This document shows positions 27,673 to 38,132 of a stretch of 64,000 nucleotides of DNA, piece after piece. Under the pieces are notes generated by a model that had not been told where the DNA came from, did not search any database, and worked only from the letters and a program-made list of their open reading frames with translations. Position 1 is the stretch's first letter. Every line of letters starts with the position of its first letter. The DNA comes from Aquimarina amphilecti (GTDB lineage: Bacteria; Bacteroidota; Bacteroidia; Flavobacteriales; Flavobacteriaceae). A program made the position numbers and the translations under genes. The DNA lies in assembly GCF_900109375.1 (NCBI RefSeq), contig NZ_FOAB01000005.1, forward strand, positions 310,001-374,000. The letters run 5' to 3'.

Positions 27673-28209
27673 ATGAAAAAGTTTTTTTATGTAATTACCC
27701 TTTTGTTATTGACTATTAATACTTCTTGTGAAGAATTAAATCGGTTAACAGTATTTGAATTAGATTATGAGTCAAATTTTACTGTTGCATCCACTACAAT
27801 AGTTGATATTCCTATTAGCCTAGAGACGCCACCAGTTCCTACAAATTCCGAATCAGAATTTGAAAGTAACAACACCAGTAGTTCTTTGATAGAAAGTATT
27901 CAGTTAAAAAAGCTTCGCTTAATTGTAGAAAATCCTAATGATGGTGATTTTAATTTTCTAAGAGAAGTGCATTTGTTTATAGATGCGGAAGGTTTAGAAG
28001 AGGCCGAGATAGCTTTTGCAGAAAATTTAGAGAATCAAGATTTGCAGATAATCGAATTAGAAACTACAGGAGTTGAATTAAAAGATTTTTTAAAGCAAGA
28101 TACTTTTACATTACGAGCTTCTACGACAACAGATGAGACTATAAATGAAGATTATAATATCAAAGTAGATTGTGTATTTAGGGTAGATGCTAATATTTTA
28201 GGACTATAG
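27673..28209 (+). CDS. Putative lipoprotein, 178 aa
   Basis: N terminus MKKFFYVITLLLLTINTSC is a lipoprotein signal with Cys19 as the lipid-bearing residue. The rest is acidic with beta-like stretches (KKLRLIVENPNDGDFNFLRE; VHLFIDAEGLEEAEIAF). No family recognised. A TATATTTG box lies at 27642-27649, 24 bp before the start. It ends at a hairpin shared with the convergent PD40-OmpA gene. Confidence 0.7.
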   Translation: MKKFFYVITLLLLTINTSCEELNRLTVFELDYESNFTVASTTIVDIPISLETPPVPTNSESEFESNNTSSSLIESIQLKKLRLIVENPNDGDFNFLREVHLFIDAEGLEEAEIAFAENLENQDLQIIELETTGVELKDFLKQDTFTLRASTTTDETINEDYNIKVDCVFRVDANILGL

Positions 28210-28222
28210 AGAATAAGTTTTT

Positions 28223-28254
28223 AACGTGAGAAAACCTTAGTGTTTTTTCACGTT
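28223..28254. terminator. Hairpin between convergent genes
   Basis: AACGTGAGAAAAC (28223-28235) pairs with GTTTTTTCACGTT (28242-28254), 13 pairs with one mismatch-type pair. It lies 13 bp after one stop and 17 bp before the other, so it probably ends both transcripts. Confidence 0.6.
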
Positions 28255-28271
28255 TCACAATGATTATTCAT

Positions 28272-30233
28272 TTACTTCCTCACAATAAATTCACTTCTTC
28301 TGTTTTCTTGATGCTTTTCTTCGGTACATGGCGTGCCATTCGTACATTCGTTAATAAGTCTTCGTTCTCCGTAAGCTTTACCTCGAATACGTCTCCAATT
28401 TATTCCGCCATTACGAATTATGTATCTTACGGTTGCACGCATACGTTTTACGCTAAGTTTTTTATTATACCAGTAACTAGATCTACTATCGGTATGAGAA
28501 CGTACTTCAATTTTTAGATTAGGGTTCTGCTTCATAACAGAAATCACCTTTTGTAAATCAGCAATAGCATCTGATCTAATATCGTCAGTATCAAGGTCAA
28601 AGAAAATAGTTCGTAATTGTAATGGAGTAACAATATCATCACCTATATTAACAGGTTCAGAAGTCATAGATAATAATTTTTCTTTCTTGAACGGTATAGG
28701 AACATTATTTAAAGTCTCAAAAGTGTTTCGTGATTTAAAAATAATATCATTTGGATTAAAGCCTTCTATAGAGACTCGTATGATATATTGTTTATCACAA
28801 TCGACTTCAAAACTATAAGCTCCATCATAATCAGATTTAATTTCATTTATAATATTTCCATCAGTGTCTAATAAGGTCACATTTGCATTTGCAACGGTTT
28901 CATTTGTTTCACTATCTGTAATAATTCCGCTAAGATATTCTTTACATTCAGTAATTAATTCTTCTGTCTGCCTAAAGCTATAAATATCATCATTTCCTTT
29001 TCCGCCTTTTCTGTTACTAGCAAAGTAACCTGTATTATTATCTTCATCTAATACAAAGGAGAAATCGTCTTTAGGGCTGTTTATAGGTTTTCCTACGTTG
29101 AATATTTCGTAAGAACCATTATCTTTAGGAATAGCTACAAATATATCCAACCCACCTAGTCCAACGTGACCATCACTAGCAAAATATAACCTACCACTTT
29201 CACTGACGTAGGGAAAGGTTTCTCTACTTTCTGTATTAATGTCATCTCCTAGGTTTTTTGGGTTTCCATATTTCCCGTTAGGAAGTATATCGATTACAAA
29301 TAAATCAGATTTCCCTCTGGTCCCTTTCATATCACTCGCAAAATATAATTGTTTGCCATCAGGACTTAATGCAGGATGAGAAATAGAGTAATTATCACTA
29401 TTAAATGGTAATTCTTCGATATCGGACCATTTCTGATTAGAGAAAGTAGCTTTATACAGTTTTAATAAAACTACTCCTTTTCTACTTTTACCAAGTTTAT
29501 TATTGGTGAAATTATTTCGTGTAAAATACATTGTATTTCCATCTTTGGAGAAACTGGTAGAAGATTCATGGAATTTAGTATTTATTTTACCTTTTAGTTT
29601 TTTTGATTCTTGTGTAGAGATATTGTTGTTATTTATTTTAGAAGAAAAAAGATCTAAGAATGGCATTTTATTCCATTCATGAAGTTTGGAGTTTTTACTT
29701 CTGGAAGAAGCGAATACAATATTACCTTTATGATCGAAACTTGGAGCGTAATCAGAATATTCAGAATTTATAGTAAGGGTATATAAATCATATTTACCAG
29801 ATTGCATTTCAATAAAATCTAGATAATCACGTCTATTGATAAAAGATTTTGCTCTTTTATCATTTCCCGTAATGATATAAAACCTTTCCATTATATTATC
29901 TGAATCATCATATCGTTCTGCACTTTTAAGACTTTGTGCATACCTAAATAAATACTCGGGTTTTATTTCTTCAGAAAAATTTGATATTAACTTTTCATAC
30001 CACTGTATTGATTCTTCTGGTTCTCCTGTGAAATAGTATGAGTCAGCTAATTTTCGGTAAAGATCCGCAGAAGAGTATCCCTGTTTAGCAACATCAAGAT
30101 AGATATCTCGAGCATTTATATACGCTAAGGCTTCAAAACTTTGATCTGCTTTGGTGAGTAATTTATCTGTGTTTTGTCCAAAGCTTAAATGTGATAGCAT
30201 TAGTAACATGATCACAGATGCATATAAATACAT
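28272..30233 (-). CDS. OmpA-family outer-membrane protein with PD40 propeller
   Basis: 653 residues from ATG 30233 (signal peptide MYLYASVIMLLMLSHLSFGQ); the longer TTG-started version adds 17 unlikely residues. Order: TPR-like helices (about 20-130), PD40/WD40-like propeller blades (about 150-430; for example HPALSPDGKQLYFASDMKG, PYVSESGRLYFASDGHVG), a carboxypeptidase-regulatory-like beta domain (about 450-520), and a C-terminal OmpA peptidoglycan-binding domain (IFFDLDTDDIRSDA; IEVRSHTDSRSSYWYNKKLS). Anchors the outer membrane to the wall. In this phylum similar proteins are often paired with a PorP/SprF gene; none is seen here. Confidence 0.9.
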   Translation of the reverse strand: MYLYASVIMLLMLSHLSFGQNTDKLLTKADQSFEALAYINARDIYLDVAKQGYSSADLYRKLADSYYFTGEPEESIQWYEKLISNFSEEIKPEYLFRYAQSLKSAERYDDSDNIMERFYIITGNDKRAKSFINRRDYLDFIEMQSGKYDLYTLTINSEYSDYAPSFDHKGNIVFASSRSKNSKLHEWNKMPFLDLFSSKINNNNISTQESKKLKGKINTKFHESSTSFSKDGNTMYFTRNNFTNNKLGKSRKGVVLLKLYKATFSNQKWSDIEELPFNSDNYSISHPALSPDGKQLYFASDMKGTRGKSDLFVIDILPNGKYGNPKNLGDDINTESRETFPYVSESGRLYFASDGHVGLGGLDIFVAIPKDNGSYEIFNVGKPINSPKDDFSFVLDEDNNTGYFASNRKGGKGNDDIYSFRQTEELITECKEYLSGIITDSETNETVANANVTLLDTDGNIINEIKSDYDGAYSFEVDCDKQYIIRVSIEGFNPNDIIFKSRNTFETLNNVPIPFKKEKLLSMTSEPVNIGDDIVTPLQLRTIFFDLDTDDIRSDAIADLQKVISVMKQNPNLKIEVRSHTDSRSSYWYNKKLSVKRMRATVRYIIRNGGINWRRIRGKAYGERRLINECTNGTPCTEEKHQENRRSEFIVRK

Positions 30234-30499
30234 GGTGTGATATGTTTTCAAAGCACTTAAAAAAGAGATAGAATAGTTTCCCAAAATAATCCCAGTATTT
30301 ATAAAATAAATTATCTGTTTTTGTGGGGTTTTAAAAACGTACTGGAATTAAATTTACGAAAAATTAACAAAAGGTTTACCTATGTTACGCTTTTTATGTG
30401 AAGTAGAGATTGTTTCATTTGGATGAAACCCTATCTTTAAATCTATGTATGGATGAAATATTCATGCGCTAGATTCAGTAATTTTGTGTAATAATCGAC

Positions 30500-30507
30500 T
30501 AACTTTG
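30500..30507 (+). promoter_or_regulatory. -7 element of era
   Basis: TAACTTTG, exact TAnnTTTG, 18 bp before the ATG at 30526. It places transcription start after the TTG at 30484 and so excludes the longer reading frame. A TTG at a proper distance is not seen. Confidence 0.5.
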
Positions 30508-30525
30508 CAACAAAATCATATATAT

Positions 30526-31407
30526 ATGAATCATAAAGCAGGTTTTGTAAATATTATTGGAAACCCCAATGTTGGAAAATCGACATTGATGAATGCTTTC
30601 GTTGGGGAAAGATTGTCTATCATTACCTCTAAAGCGCAAACAACAAGACATAGGATTTTGGGAATTGTAAATGGAGATGATTTTCAGGTTATCTTATCAG
30701 ATACACCTGGGATTATAAAACCAGCGTATGAATTACAAGAATCTATGATGGGGTTTGTGAAATCCGCTTTTGAAGATGCTGATGTTCTCATTTATATGGT
30801 AGAAATAGGAGAAAAAGAACTTAAAGATGAAGCGTTTTTTAATAAAATTACGAATGCTAAGATTCCTGTTTTTTTATTATTAAATAAGATAGATCAATCA
30901 AACCAAGAACAATTAGAAGAACAAGTTAAGTTCTGGGCAGAAAAAGTTCCTAACGCAGAATTGTATCCAATCTCAGCTTTAGAAAACTTTAATGTTAAAG
31001 AGGTTTTTGGGAGAATTGTAGAGTTATTACCGGATTCACCTCCTTTTTATCCTAAGGATCAACTGACAGATAAACCAGAGCGTTTTTTTGTAAACGAAGC
31101 TATTCGAGAAAAAATTTTAATGCACTACAAGAAAGAAATTCCGTATTCTGTAGAAGTAGAAACTGAAGAATTTTTCGAGGACGAAAAAATTATTAGAATC
31201 AGATCTGTAATTATGGTAGAGAGAGACTCTCAAAAAGGGATCATTATAGGACATAAAGGATCTGCACTTAAAAGAGTTGGAGTAGAAGCAAGGAGGGAAT
31301 TAGAAAAGTTTTTTGGAAAACAAATTCATATTGAGTTATACGTAAAGGTTAATAAGAATTGGCGAAATAATGAGCGTCAATTAAAACGTTTTGGTTATAA
31401 TCGTTAG
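30526..31407 (+). CDS. era: GTPase Era
   Basis: 293 residues from ATG 30526, close to E. coli Era (301). GTPase motifs: G1 GNPNVGKST, G2 region with TTRH, G3 DTPG, G4 NKID; the C-terminal KH domain has the GxxG loop in KGIIIGHKGSALKRVG. It binds the 3' end of 16S rRNA and helps mature the small ribosomal subunit at the inner side of the membrane. The longer ORF from 30484 would add 14 residues with a TTG start and is not likely. Single-gene unit with its own promoter box. Confidence 0.97.
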   Translation: MNHKAGFVNIIGNPNVGKSTLMNAFVGERLSIITSKAQTTRHRILGIVNGDDFQVILSDTPGIIKPAYELQESMMGFVKSAFEDADVLIYMVEIGEKELKDEAFFNKITNAKIPVFLLLNKIDQSNQEQLEEQVKFWAEKVPNAELYPISALENFNVKEVFGRIVELLPDSPPFYPKDQLTDKPERFFVNEAIREKILMHYKKEIPYSVEVETEEFFEDEKIIRIRSVIMVERDSQKGIIIGHKGSALKRVGVEARRELEKFFGKQIHIELYVKVNKNWRNNERQLKRFGYNR

Positions 31408-31797
31408 TTTTTTGTGGTAAAAATCCCCTTATCTTGTTTGTAGGATTTTTATGAGTTTGAAAATTTCATCAATTACGGGAAAACTGTATTTTGAAGATAA
31501 AACCCTGCATTTAAACGTTTTTACATCTTTTTTTATGTTTTTTTAGAGTGAAACCTATAGTTTTGCATCATTAACATATTTAAAACGCCCTAAAATATGA
31601 TATGAACAATACTTTATCTTCACACACTTTTTAATACACGCTTAACTCTAAAAATCTAAATAAATCACAAGAGATTTGTCGACTCTTATGGTCAAGGATC
31701 AATATTTGATTTCACATCTCGTGTGTTTATTTTTTAAAACCCAAAATAAATTAACCAGTTTGAGTTTCTTTATCTCAAACGAAAAAAACAACTACAC
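31408..31797. other. 390-bp leader region of the choice-of-anchor A gene
   Basis: No ORF. A TAGTTTTG box at 31558-31565 (exact -7 form; ATG instead of TTG at the -33 position) suggests a 5' untranslated leader of about 225 nt. Near its end GTTTGAG (31758-31764) pairs with CTCAAAC (31774-31780) in a 7-bp hairpin 17 bp ahead of the start codon. Confidence 0.5.
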
Positions 31798-34700
31798 ATG
31801 TCAAAAATTACTAACAAGCTTAACTCGTTGAGCAATAAATTTGGAGCTATTTCAATTACTTCAACTTTATTTAGTTTAACAATGATCGTCATTTTTATAT
31901 TGAATTCGGGATTTAGTACCGTAACTGATAAGAATGAAGAAGATTCTTATTCGACAACATCTGCCTGTAATAACCCATTAGATAGAGCTTTGGGATATAA
32001 TGCATTTGTTAGATATAACACCACAGTTAATGGTGGTGATACTGAAGGCCCTATTGCATTAGGAGGAAATTTAACTATTGATGGAATTATTACGATAGCT
32101 GCTCAAACACCTGGAGCTAATTTTTTTAATGGAGATGATCAAGCTTCATCTTTAGTTGTAAATGGAAAAGTAATCTATGTTTCTGGAGAAGGGATACATC
32201 TTAATCAGGGATATACTAAAATTGGGGATTTAAATGGATCATCAGTTTTTGATGTTGATTTTAATTTTGCTTCTGTGAATACAAGAGTTACAGCTCAGGA
32301 TTATAATTCTAAGCCTAGAATTCAGATTCAAAGAAAGCAAGACCAAAGTTCAGTTGGTCAAGGTAATTTAATTGATTTTGAAACGATTTTTACATTGTTT
32401 GAATCACAGTCAATTTCTTATAGTAATATGCAACCTAATGTTGCAGTAAGTAGTGATAATAAAATTTCACTTTCTTTAAATACTGTAAATATTTTGAATA
32501 TTACAGGAACCGAATTACAGAGTCTTCCGTATTTAACTTTTGAAAACACTCCTAGTCAAAATACACCATTGATCATTAATGTTGATGCTTCAGGCGATTT
32601 TGAATGGAATATCTTAAACCTAGCAGGAATTGGAGATGAACAGGGAGCATTTATTATTTGGAATTTTTATAATAATTCTAGTATTACTTTAAAAGGAGGT
32701 TCTACCATTATTGGGAGTTTGTTTGCTCCTAAATCAGATGTAATTAAAGATTCTTCAGGAAATATCAATGGGCAAGTTATAGCTGCTAATTATCATCATA
32801 TTCAAGGAGAGTTGCATCATCATGTATTTGATTCTTGTACTGATGAAGAGGTGAACTGTACTTTAACAGTAGAAGCAGGAGATGACTCAGAGTTTTGTGG
32901 AGAAGGAGAGGTAACACTTACTGCTACTGTTTCTGGAGCATCTGAGTGTGTCGATTGCACAGATGAGTATGGTGTGACCAATACTAATAATTGTAAAAGA
33001 GATCAGGATTACGTAATGTGGTTAACTGATGGGAATAATCCAAGATGGTTTTCTAATGTTGATTTACAATGGAAGGAGTTAGCGGATGGAACAGCTACAC
33101 TAACAGGTACTATTTTTGATCATACTTTAACACAAACATCATATGAGGTAAATGCAGTTTATTCTGGAAGAACCAATACTAAGCCTGCAAATAGTCCTAA
33201 AAGTCATGAATGTAATAACGAAGATGAATCTGCTTGGATTTATTATACAGAATTAACAGGTACCGTAACGAGCTCGGATGGATCTTGGTCGATTGATTTA
33301 TCAAGAAGAGGTCCAGCTTTTCAGTTAGGAGATGGAGCTAACGTTACGGAGACTGAGGAAGGAAGATATGGAGCTTGCGGATGGTTTAATACTAACGATA
33401 GTCAATTTAATAGAGGAGATTTTAATTTCAATCTTGGAGATTGTATTACAACCTCAACTACCGAAGTAAGTTATTTGTGGTCAACAGGAGAAACTACCCC
33501 ATCCATTACAGTAAATGAAGGAGGTATTTATACTGTTACAGTTTCTGATTGTGAAGATTGTGAGGTTTCAGATTCAGTTGAAGTTATAATAAATGATGTT
33601 CCAGAAGTAAATGCTGGAGATGATCAAGAAATATGTTTAGGAGATGAGGTTACTTTAACAGCAACTACTAATGGAAATGAAAGTTGTGAAAGTTGTATAG
33701 AATATGGTGTGCAGAACACGGATTATTGTCGTGGGGATCAAAATTATGTGCTGTGGTTAGATGGCGGGAGATTCTTTTCTAACGTAGATTTAGAATGGAA
33801 TGAGCTTGCTGATGGAACTGCAACTTTAAAAGGGACTGTTTTTGATTATACGAATACGCAATTAAACTACGAAGTTGATGTGATCTTTACTGGAAAAACA
33901 GGAGTAGCTCCTGCAAATAGTCCAAAATCACATCTATGTAATGATGAGGATGAATCAGCTTGGCAATACTATACAGAATTTACGGGGACTATAACTAGTG
34001 AAGATGGATCTTGGTCCACAACTTTAACTAGAAGAGGGCCAGCGTTCCAAATGGGTAGTGGAGCTAACCAGACTGAAAAAGAATTAGGTAAGTTTGGAGC
34101 TTGTGGATGGTTTGATACCAATGATACTGAATATCCAGTAGGAGATTTTAATTTCAATTTTGGGGATTGTATTACTTCTGAAACAAATAACACTAGTTTT
34201 TTATGGTCTAATGGAGAAACTACTGAAAGCATTATAGTATCACCTGAAGAAGATACAATCTATTCTGTAACAGTTACGAATTGTAATGGTTGTACTGCTA
34301 CAGATGAAGTAACAGTAATAGTTAAATCTGCAGTTGTTGATGCTGGAGATGATCAAAATATTTGTCTAGGAGAAACGGTTACATTGTCAGCTGTTGGAGA
34401 AGGAACATTTAGTTGGTCAACAGGAGAAACTACAGAAACAATTACAGTATCTCCAACTGAAACTACGACTTATGTTGTTACTGCAACTAGTGGGAGTTGT
34501 GAGGCTTCCGATTCAGTGACGGTTGTAATAAATGATCCGATTATAGTAGATGCTGGAGATGATCAAGAAATATGTTTAGGAGAAGAAGTTACTTTAACTG
34601 CACAGGCAACAGGTATTGATTGTGGAGATTGTGTTGAGTATGGTGTTAAAAATACAGATTACTGTAGAGGAAGACAGCATCAATTTGTTGTTTTTATAAA

Positions 34701-36399
34701 TGATAACGGCACTAGATTGTGGTTTAGAAATGTAGATCTTGTTTGGAATGATAATACTACAGATGGAACTGCGACATTGAAAGGAGAAGTGTTTGAATAT
34801 AATTCTACAAATACTTCGTTTATGGTAGATGCAACTTTCTCAGGGTTTACTAGTACACCACCTGTTGATAGCCCTAAAGATAGCTTTTGTCAATCAGAAG
34901 ATGCAACTGGCTGGGTGTATTACACAGAGATTAGTGGAACTATCACTCAAATTGATGGAGCATTAAATTATGATATTTCTAGGAGAGGCGAAGCATTTCA
35001 AGTAGGAAATGGAGCTAATGTATTTGAATATACACCTCAGGTTTATGGAGCATCAGGATGGTTTAATTTAGAAGGAGATCCTGATTCTTTTGGAGATTTT
35101 AATATTAACATTGGAGAATGTATCTCTCAAGAAGAAGGACAAGTTCAGTATCTATGGTCTACAGGAGAAACTACACAAAGTATTACTGTATCACCAGAAG
35201 AGGATACAACATATTCAGTAACTGTAACAAGTTGTACAGATTGTGCTGGAGAAGATGAAGTAGTTGTGAAAGTAAATTCTGCAGAAGCAGATGCTGGAGA
35301 TGATCAAGATATTTGTGAAGGAGAAACAACAACACTTACAGTAGTTGGAGAAGGTGATGTGGTGTGGTCAACAGGAGAGACGACAGCTACTATCGAGGTT
35401 TCGCCTTTAGAAACTACAACCTATACTGTAGAAATTACAAATGGAGATTGTTCCGCTACAGATGAAGTAGTTGTTATCGTAAGTTCGGTGACTGCTAATG
35501 CTGGAGATGATCAGACTATATTAGCAGGAGAAACAGCTACGCTTACTGCTGCAGGAGGAGATACTTATTTATGGTCAACTGGAGAGACCACTGCTACTAT
35601 CGCGGTATCTCCAGAAGAAACAACAACGTACAGTGTTACTGTTTTTGCAAATGGGTGTTCGGCTGAAGATGAAGTTGTTGTTTTTGTAGAGGGTTGTACT
35701 CTTGTTGCGGATGCAGGTGAAGATCAAGAAATATGCTGGGGAGAAGAAGTAGTACTTACAGTAGTTGGAGAAGGAGATATTTTATGGTCTACTGGAGAAA
35801 CTACTGAAAGCATAACAGTTTCACCAACAAATACAACTACATATTCTGTGATCTTAACTAGTGATGGTTGTGAAGCTATGGATGAGGTGGTAGTTGGAGT
35901 TACTATTGTAGAGGCAAATGCTGGAAGAGATAAGTTTTTATGTGAAGGTTTTGGAGAAGAAGCGACATTAACATCTTCTTTAGCAGATACTTATTTGTGG
36001 TCTACAGGAGAGACAACTAGAAGTGTTGTGGTGTCTCCAAGCGTTACTACAAGTTATACTTTAACAGTTACTGTAGGTAGTTGTAGTGCTACGGATGTTG
36101 TAGATGTTTTTGTTGAAAACTGTGATGAGTCAATAGCATCATCGACCGTATATCCAACTGTATTAAGATCAGGAGAGACATTAACTGTTGATTTGACATC
36201 TAAGAAAGATCAAAAAGTATTTATATCCTTTTATAGCTTGACCGGTTCCACAATGATTCCTCAGGCTGCTGAGAATGTAATTACAAAAGGTAAAACATCA
36301 TTAACTTTTGATGTATTAGGTTCAATGCCTTCAGGAATGTATCTTGTTAAAATAGATAAAGAAGAAGGAACAGAATACAAGAAATTTATTGTAAAATAA
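31798..36399 (+). CDS. Giant T9SS-secreted choice-of-anchor A repeat protein
   Basis: 1533 residues. A hydrophobic export signal at about 18-38; choice-of-anchor A domain at about 55-345 (ALGYNAFVRYNTTVNGGDTE ... GQVIAANYHHIQGELHHH). From about 350 to 1435 come eight Ig-like units that begin AGDDQxICxGExVTLTA and close with LWSTGETTxSITVSPxxTTTYSV. Three of them (starting about 352, 598 and 914) carry a nearly repeated insert of about 190 residues (YGVxNTDYCRGDQ ... SPKSHxCNxEDESAWxYYTE ... RRGPAFQxGxGAN). The end (about 1440-1533: YPTVLRSGETLTVDL ... GMYLVKID ... KFIVK) is a type A T9SS sorting domain. A surface or adhesive role is inferred. Confidence 0.88.
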   Translation: MSKITNKLNSLSNKFGAISITSTLFSLTMIVIFILNSGFSTVTDKNEEDSYSTTSACNNPLDRALGYNAFVRYNTTVNGGDTEGPIALGGNLTIDGIITIAAQTPGANFFNGDDQASSLVVNGKVIYVSGEGIHLNQGYTKIGDLNGSSVFDVDFNFASVNTRVTAQDYNSKPRIQIQRKQDQSSVGQGNLIDFETIFTLFESQSISYSNMQPNVAVSSDNKISLSLNTVNILNITGTELQSLPYLTFENTPSQNTPLIINVDASGDFEWNILNLAGIGDEQGAFIIWNFYNNSSITLKGGSTIIGSLFAPKSDVIKDSSGNINGQVIAANYHHIQGELHHHVFDSCTDEEVNCTLTVEAGDDSEFCGEGEVTLTATVSGASECVDCTDEYGVTNTNNCKRDQDYVMWLTDGNNPRWFSNVDLQWKELADGTATLTGTIFDHTLTQTSYEVNAVYSGRTNTKPANSPKSHECNNEDESAWIYYTELTGTVTSSDGSWSIDLSRRGPAFQLGDGANVTETEEGRYGACGWFNTNDSQFNRGDFNFNLGDCITTSTTEVSYLWSTGETTPSITVNEGGIYTVTVSDCEDCEVSDSVEVIINDVPEVNAGDDQEICLGDEVTLTATTNGNESCESCIEYGVQNTDYCRGDQNYVLWLDGGRFFSNVDLEWNELADGTATLKGTVFDYTNTQLNYEVDVIFTGKTGVAPANSPKSHLCNDEDESAWQYYTEFTGTITSEDGSWSTTLTRRGPAFQMGSGANQTEKELGKFGACGWFDTNDTEYPVGDFNFNFGDCITSETNNTSFLWSNGETTESIIVSPEEDTIYSVTVTNCNGCTATDEVTVIVKSAVVDAGDDQNICLGETVTLSAVGEGTFSWSTGETTETITVSPTETTTYVVTATSGSCEASDSVTVVINDPIIVDAGDDQEICLGEEVTLTAQATGIDCGDCVEYGVKNTDYCRGRQHQFVVFINDNGTRLWFRNVDLVWNDNTTDGTATLKGEVFEYNSTNTSFMVDATFSGFTSTPPVDSPKDSFCQSEDATGWVYYTEISGTITQIDGALNYDISRRGEAFQVGNGANVFEYTPQVYGASGWFNLEGDPDSFGDFNINIGECISQEEGQVQYLWSTGETTQSITVSPEEDTTYSVTVTSCTDCAGEDEVVVKVNSAEADAGDDQDICEGETTTLTVVGEGDVVWSTGETTATIEVSPLETTTYTVEITNGDCSATDEVVVIVSSVTANAGDDQTILAGETATLTAAGGDTYLWSTGETTATIAVSPEETTTYSVTVFANGCSAEDEVVVFVEGCTLVADAGEDQEICWGEEVVLTVVGEGDILWSTGETTESITVSPTNTTTYSVILTSDGCEAMDEVVVGVTIVEANAGRDKFLCEGFGEEATLTSSLADTYLWSTGETTRSVVVSPSVTTSYTLTVTVGSCSATDVVDVFVENCDESIASSTVYPTVLRSGETLTVDLTSKKDQKVFISFYSLTGSTMIPQAAENVITKGKTSLTFDVLGSMPSGMYLVKIDKEEGTEYKKFIVK

Positions 36400-36423
36400 A
36401 ATAGATTTTATTCTTGAATATGT

Positions 36424-36459
36424 AAACTGCCTAAAGATTTTTCTTTAGGCAGTTTTTTT
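36424..36459 (+). terminator. Intrinsic terminator
   Basis: AAACTGCCTAAAG (36424-36436) pairs with CTTTAGGCAGTTT (36443-36455), 13 perfect pairs, loop 6 nt, then a T run. It ends the choice-of-anchor A transcript. Confidence 0.92.
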
Positions 36460-36552
36460 ATGAAATTTAAGTTATTTGTAATTTATTCTTTTCATAACAT
36501 TAAGGATATATACATTATTGAATTTTGGAAGCTAACGCAAATCAAATTAATA

Positions 36553-38076
36553 ATGAAAATCTTTAACAAATTAAGTCTTGTCCTAATTGGAGTTTCAGGT
36601 GTGTTTTCTTCCTGTAATATAGATGATTATCAGGGCGGCGGTGGAACAAACGATCTTACGTTTAACAAAATTGGAAGTCTAACTAATGGAACAGGAGATG
36701 AAGGTTTTGCAGAAATTTCTGCCTTTGATCCAGAGACAGCTAAGTTATTTGTGGTGAATCCAAACGACGTAGAACTTTCTGTTTGGGATATATCTAATCC
36801 TTCTACTCCGTTAGCAGGAACAGATATCGCTTTAAATGGGGTTCCGAATAGTGTAGCTGTTCATGAAGGAATTGTGGCTGTTGCACTAGAAAATGCTGCT
36901 AACAAACAAGCAGATGGTGCCATTGTAACCTTTGATGCGGAATCACAAACTCTTTTGAATACTTATCCAGCTGGAGCGTTACCTGATATGGTAACTTTTA
37001 GTCCTGATGGGAAATATATCGTTGCTGCCAATGAAGGAGAGCCTAATGATGAATATACAGTCGATCCGGAAGGTTCAATTACGATAATTGAAGTAGCTAC
37101 TGGGGAAGTAAATCAAGTGAGTTTTACTAGTTTTAATGGAAGAACTATTGGTAATGATTTTAGAGTGTTTGGTCCAGGGGCTACATTAGCTCAGGATATA
37201 GAACCAGAGTATATTGCGGTTTCAGATGATTCTAAGACTGCCTATGTCGCATTACAAGAAAATAACGGTATCGCAACTATAGACTTAAGATCTAAGACTG
37301 TTAGACATATTACAGGTTTAGGTTTTAAAAATTATGCGCTTCCAGAAAACCAAATAGATGCTAGCGATAGGGATGATGTTGTAGGTAATTTCCAAAATTG
37401 GCCTGTATTAGGATATTATCATCCTGATGCTATGGTTTTTACTAGAATACAGGGAGCTAGATTTTTAATTACAGCAAATGAAGGAGATGCAAGAGATTAT
37501 GAAGGGTATTCTGAAGAAGAAAGAGTAAAGGATTTAATTTTAGACCCTACGGTATATCCAGATGCAGAATCTTTACAGTTAGATGAAAACCTTGGGAGAT
37601 TAAAAACTACAACTGCAAATGGAGATACAAATGGTGATGGCTATGTAGATCAAATTTATGCTTATGGAGGAAGATCTTTTACAATTTGGTCTACAACAGG
37701 AGCCAAAGTATATGATAGTGGAGATCAAATTGCAAAAACTGTTTTTGAATTAGATCCTAGCGCTTTTAATAGTAACGAAGGTGATGGTGTGGATAATAGA
37801 TCAGATGATAAAGGAGTAGAGCCTGAAGCGGTAGAAACTTTAAGTATAGGTAGAAGCACGTTATTATTTGTAGGTTTAGAGAGAACAGGAGGAGTAATGG
37901 TATATGATATTTCCAATCCAGTTAATCCCATATTTATAGAATGGTTAAGAGATGCATCCGATATTTCTCCAGAAGGATTAATTACCGTAAAGGCAGAGGA
38001 TAGTCCAACAGGTAATGCTATGGTAATAGTTACTAATGAAGTGTCTAATACCGTAGCAATTTATGAAGTGAAATAA
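36553..38076 (+). CDS. Choice-of-anchor I family lipoprotein
   Basis: 507 residues from ATG 36553, which gives a lipoprotein signal (LVLIGVSGVFSSC, Cys at about residue 21); the frame is open further upstream but the added 31 residues lie in and after the terminator. The body is a seven-bladed propeller-like repeat: WDISNPSTPLAGTDIALNG, PDMVTFSPDGKYIVAANEGE, EPEYIAVSDDSKTAYVALQE, ending GGVMVYDISNPVNPIFIEW. This matches the choice-of-anchor I domain. The name reflects that such proteins carry various anchors; here it is a lipid. Enzyme activity is not known; some relatives are annotated as phosphatase-like. Confidence 0.85.
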   Translation: MKIFNKLSLVLIGVSGVFSSCNIDDYQGGGGTNDLTFNKIGSLTNGTGDEGFAEISAFDPETAKLFVVNPNDVELSVWDISNPSTPLAGTDIALNGVPNSVAVHEGIVAVALENAANKQADGAIVTFDAESQTLLNTYPAGALPDMVTFSPDGKYIVAANEGEPNDEYTVDPEGSITIIEVATGEVNQVSFTSFNGRTIGNDFRVFGPGATLAQDIEPEYIAVSDDSKTAYVALQENNGIATIDLRSKTVRHITGLGFKNYALPENQIDASDRDDVVGNFQNWPVLGYYHPDAMVFTRIQGARFLITANEGDARDYEGYSEEERVKDLILDPTVYPDAESLQLDENLGRLKTTTANGDTNGDGYVDQIYAYGGRSFTIWSTTGAKVYDSGDQIAKTVFELDPSAFNSNEGDGVDNRSDDKGVEPEAVETLSIGRSTLLFVGLERTGGVMVYDISNPVNPIFIEWLRDASDISPEGLITVKAEDSPTGNAMVIVTNEVSNTVAIYEVK

Positions 38077-38132
38077 TCACGTCCATAAAAAGTTTGTTGT
38101 TTTACAGTAACCAACTTATATAGAATTGTTTC

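Noticed and set aside
30484..30525. Longer Era with TTG start
   Set aside because: A TAACTTTG box lies inside this stretch and Era proteins begin close to the ATG at 30526.
36460..36552. N-terminal extension of the choice-of-anchor I protein
   Set aside because: The added residues start in the upstream terminator tail; the ATG at 36553 gives a proper lipoprotein signal.
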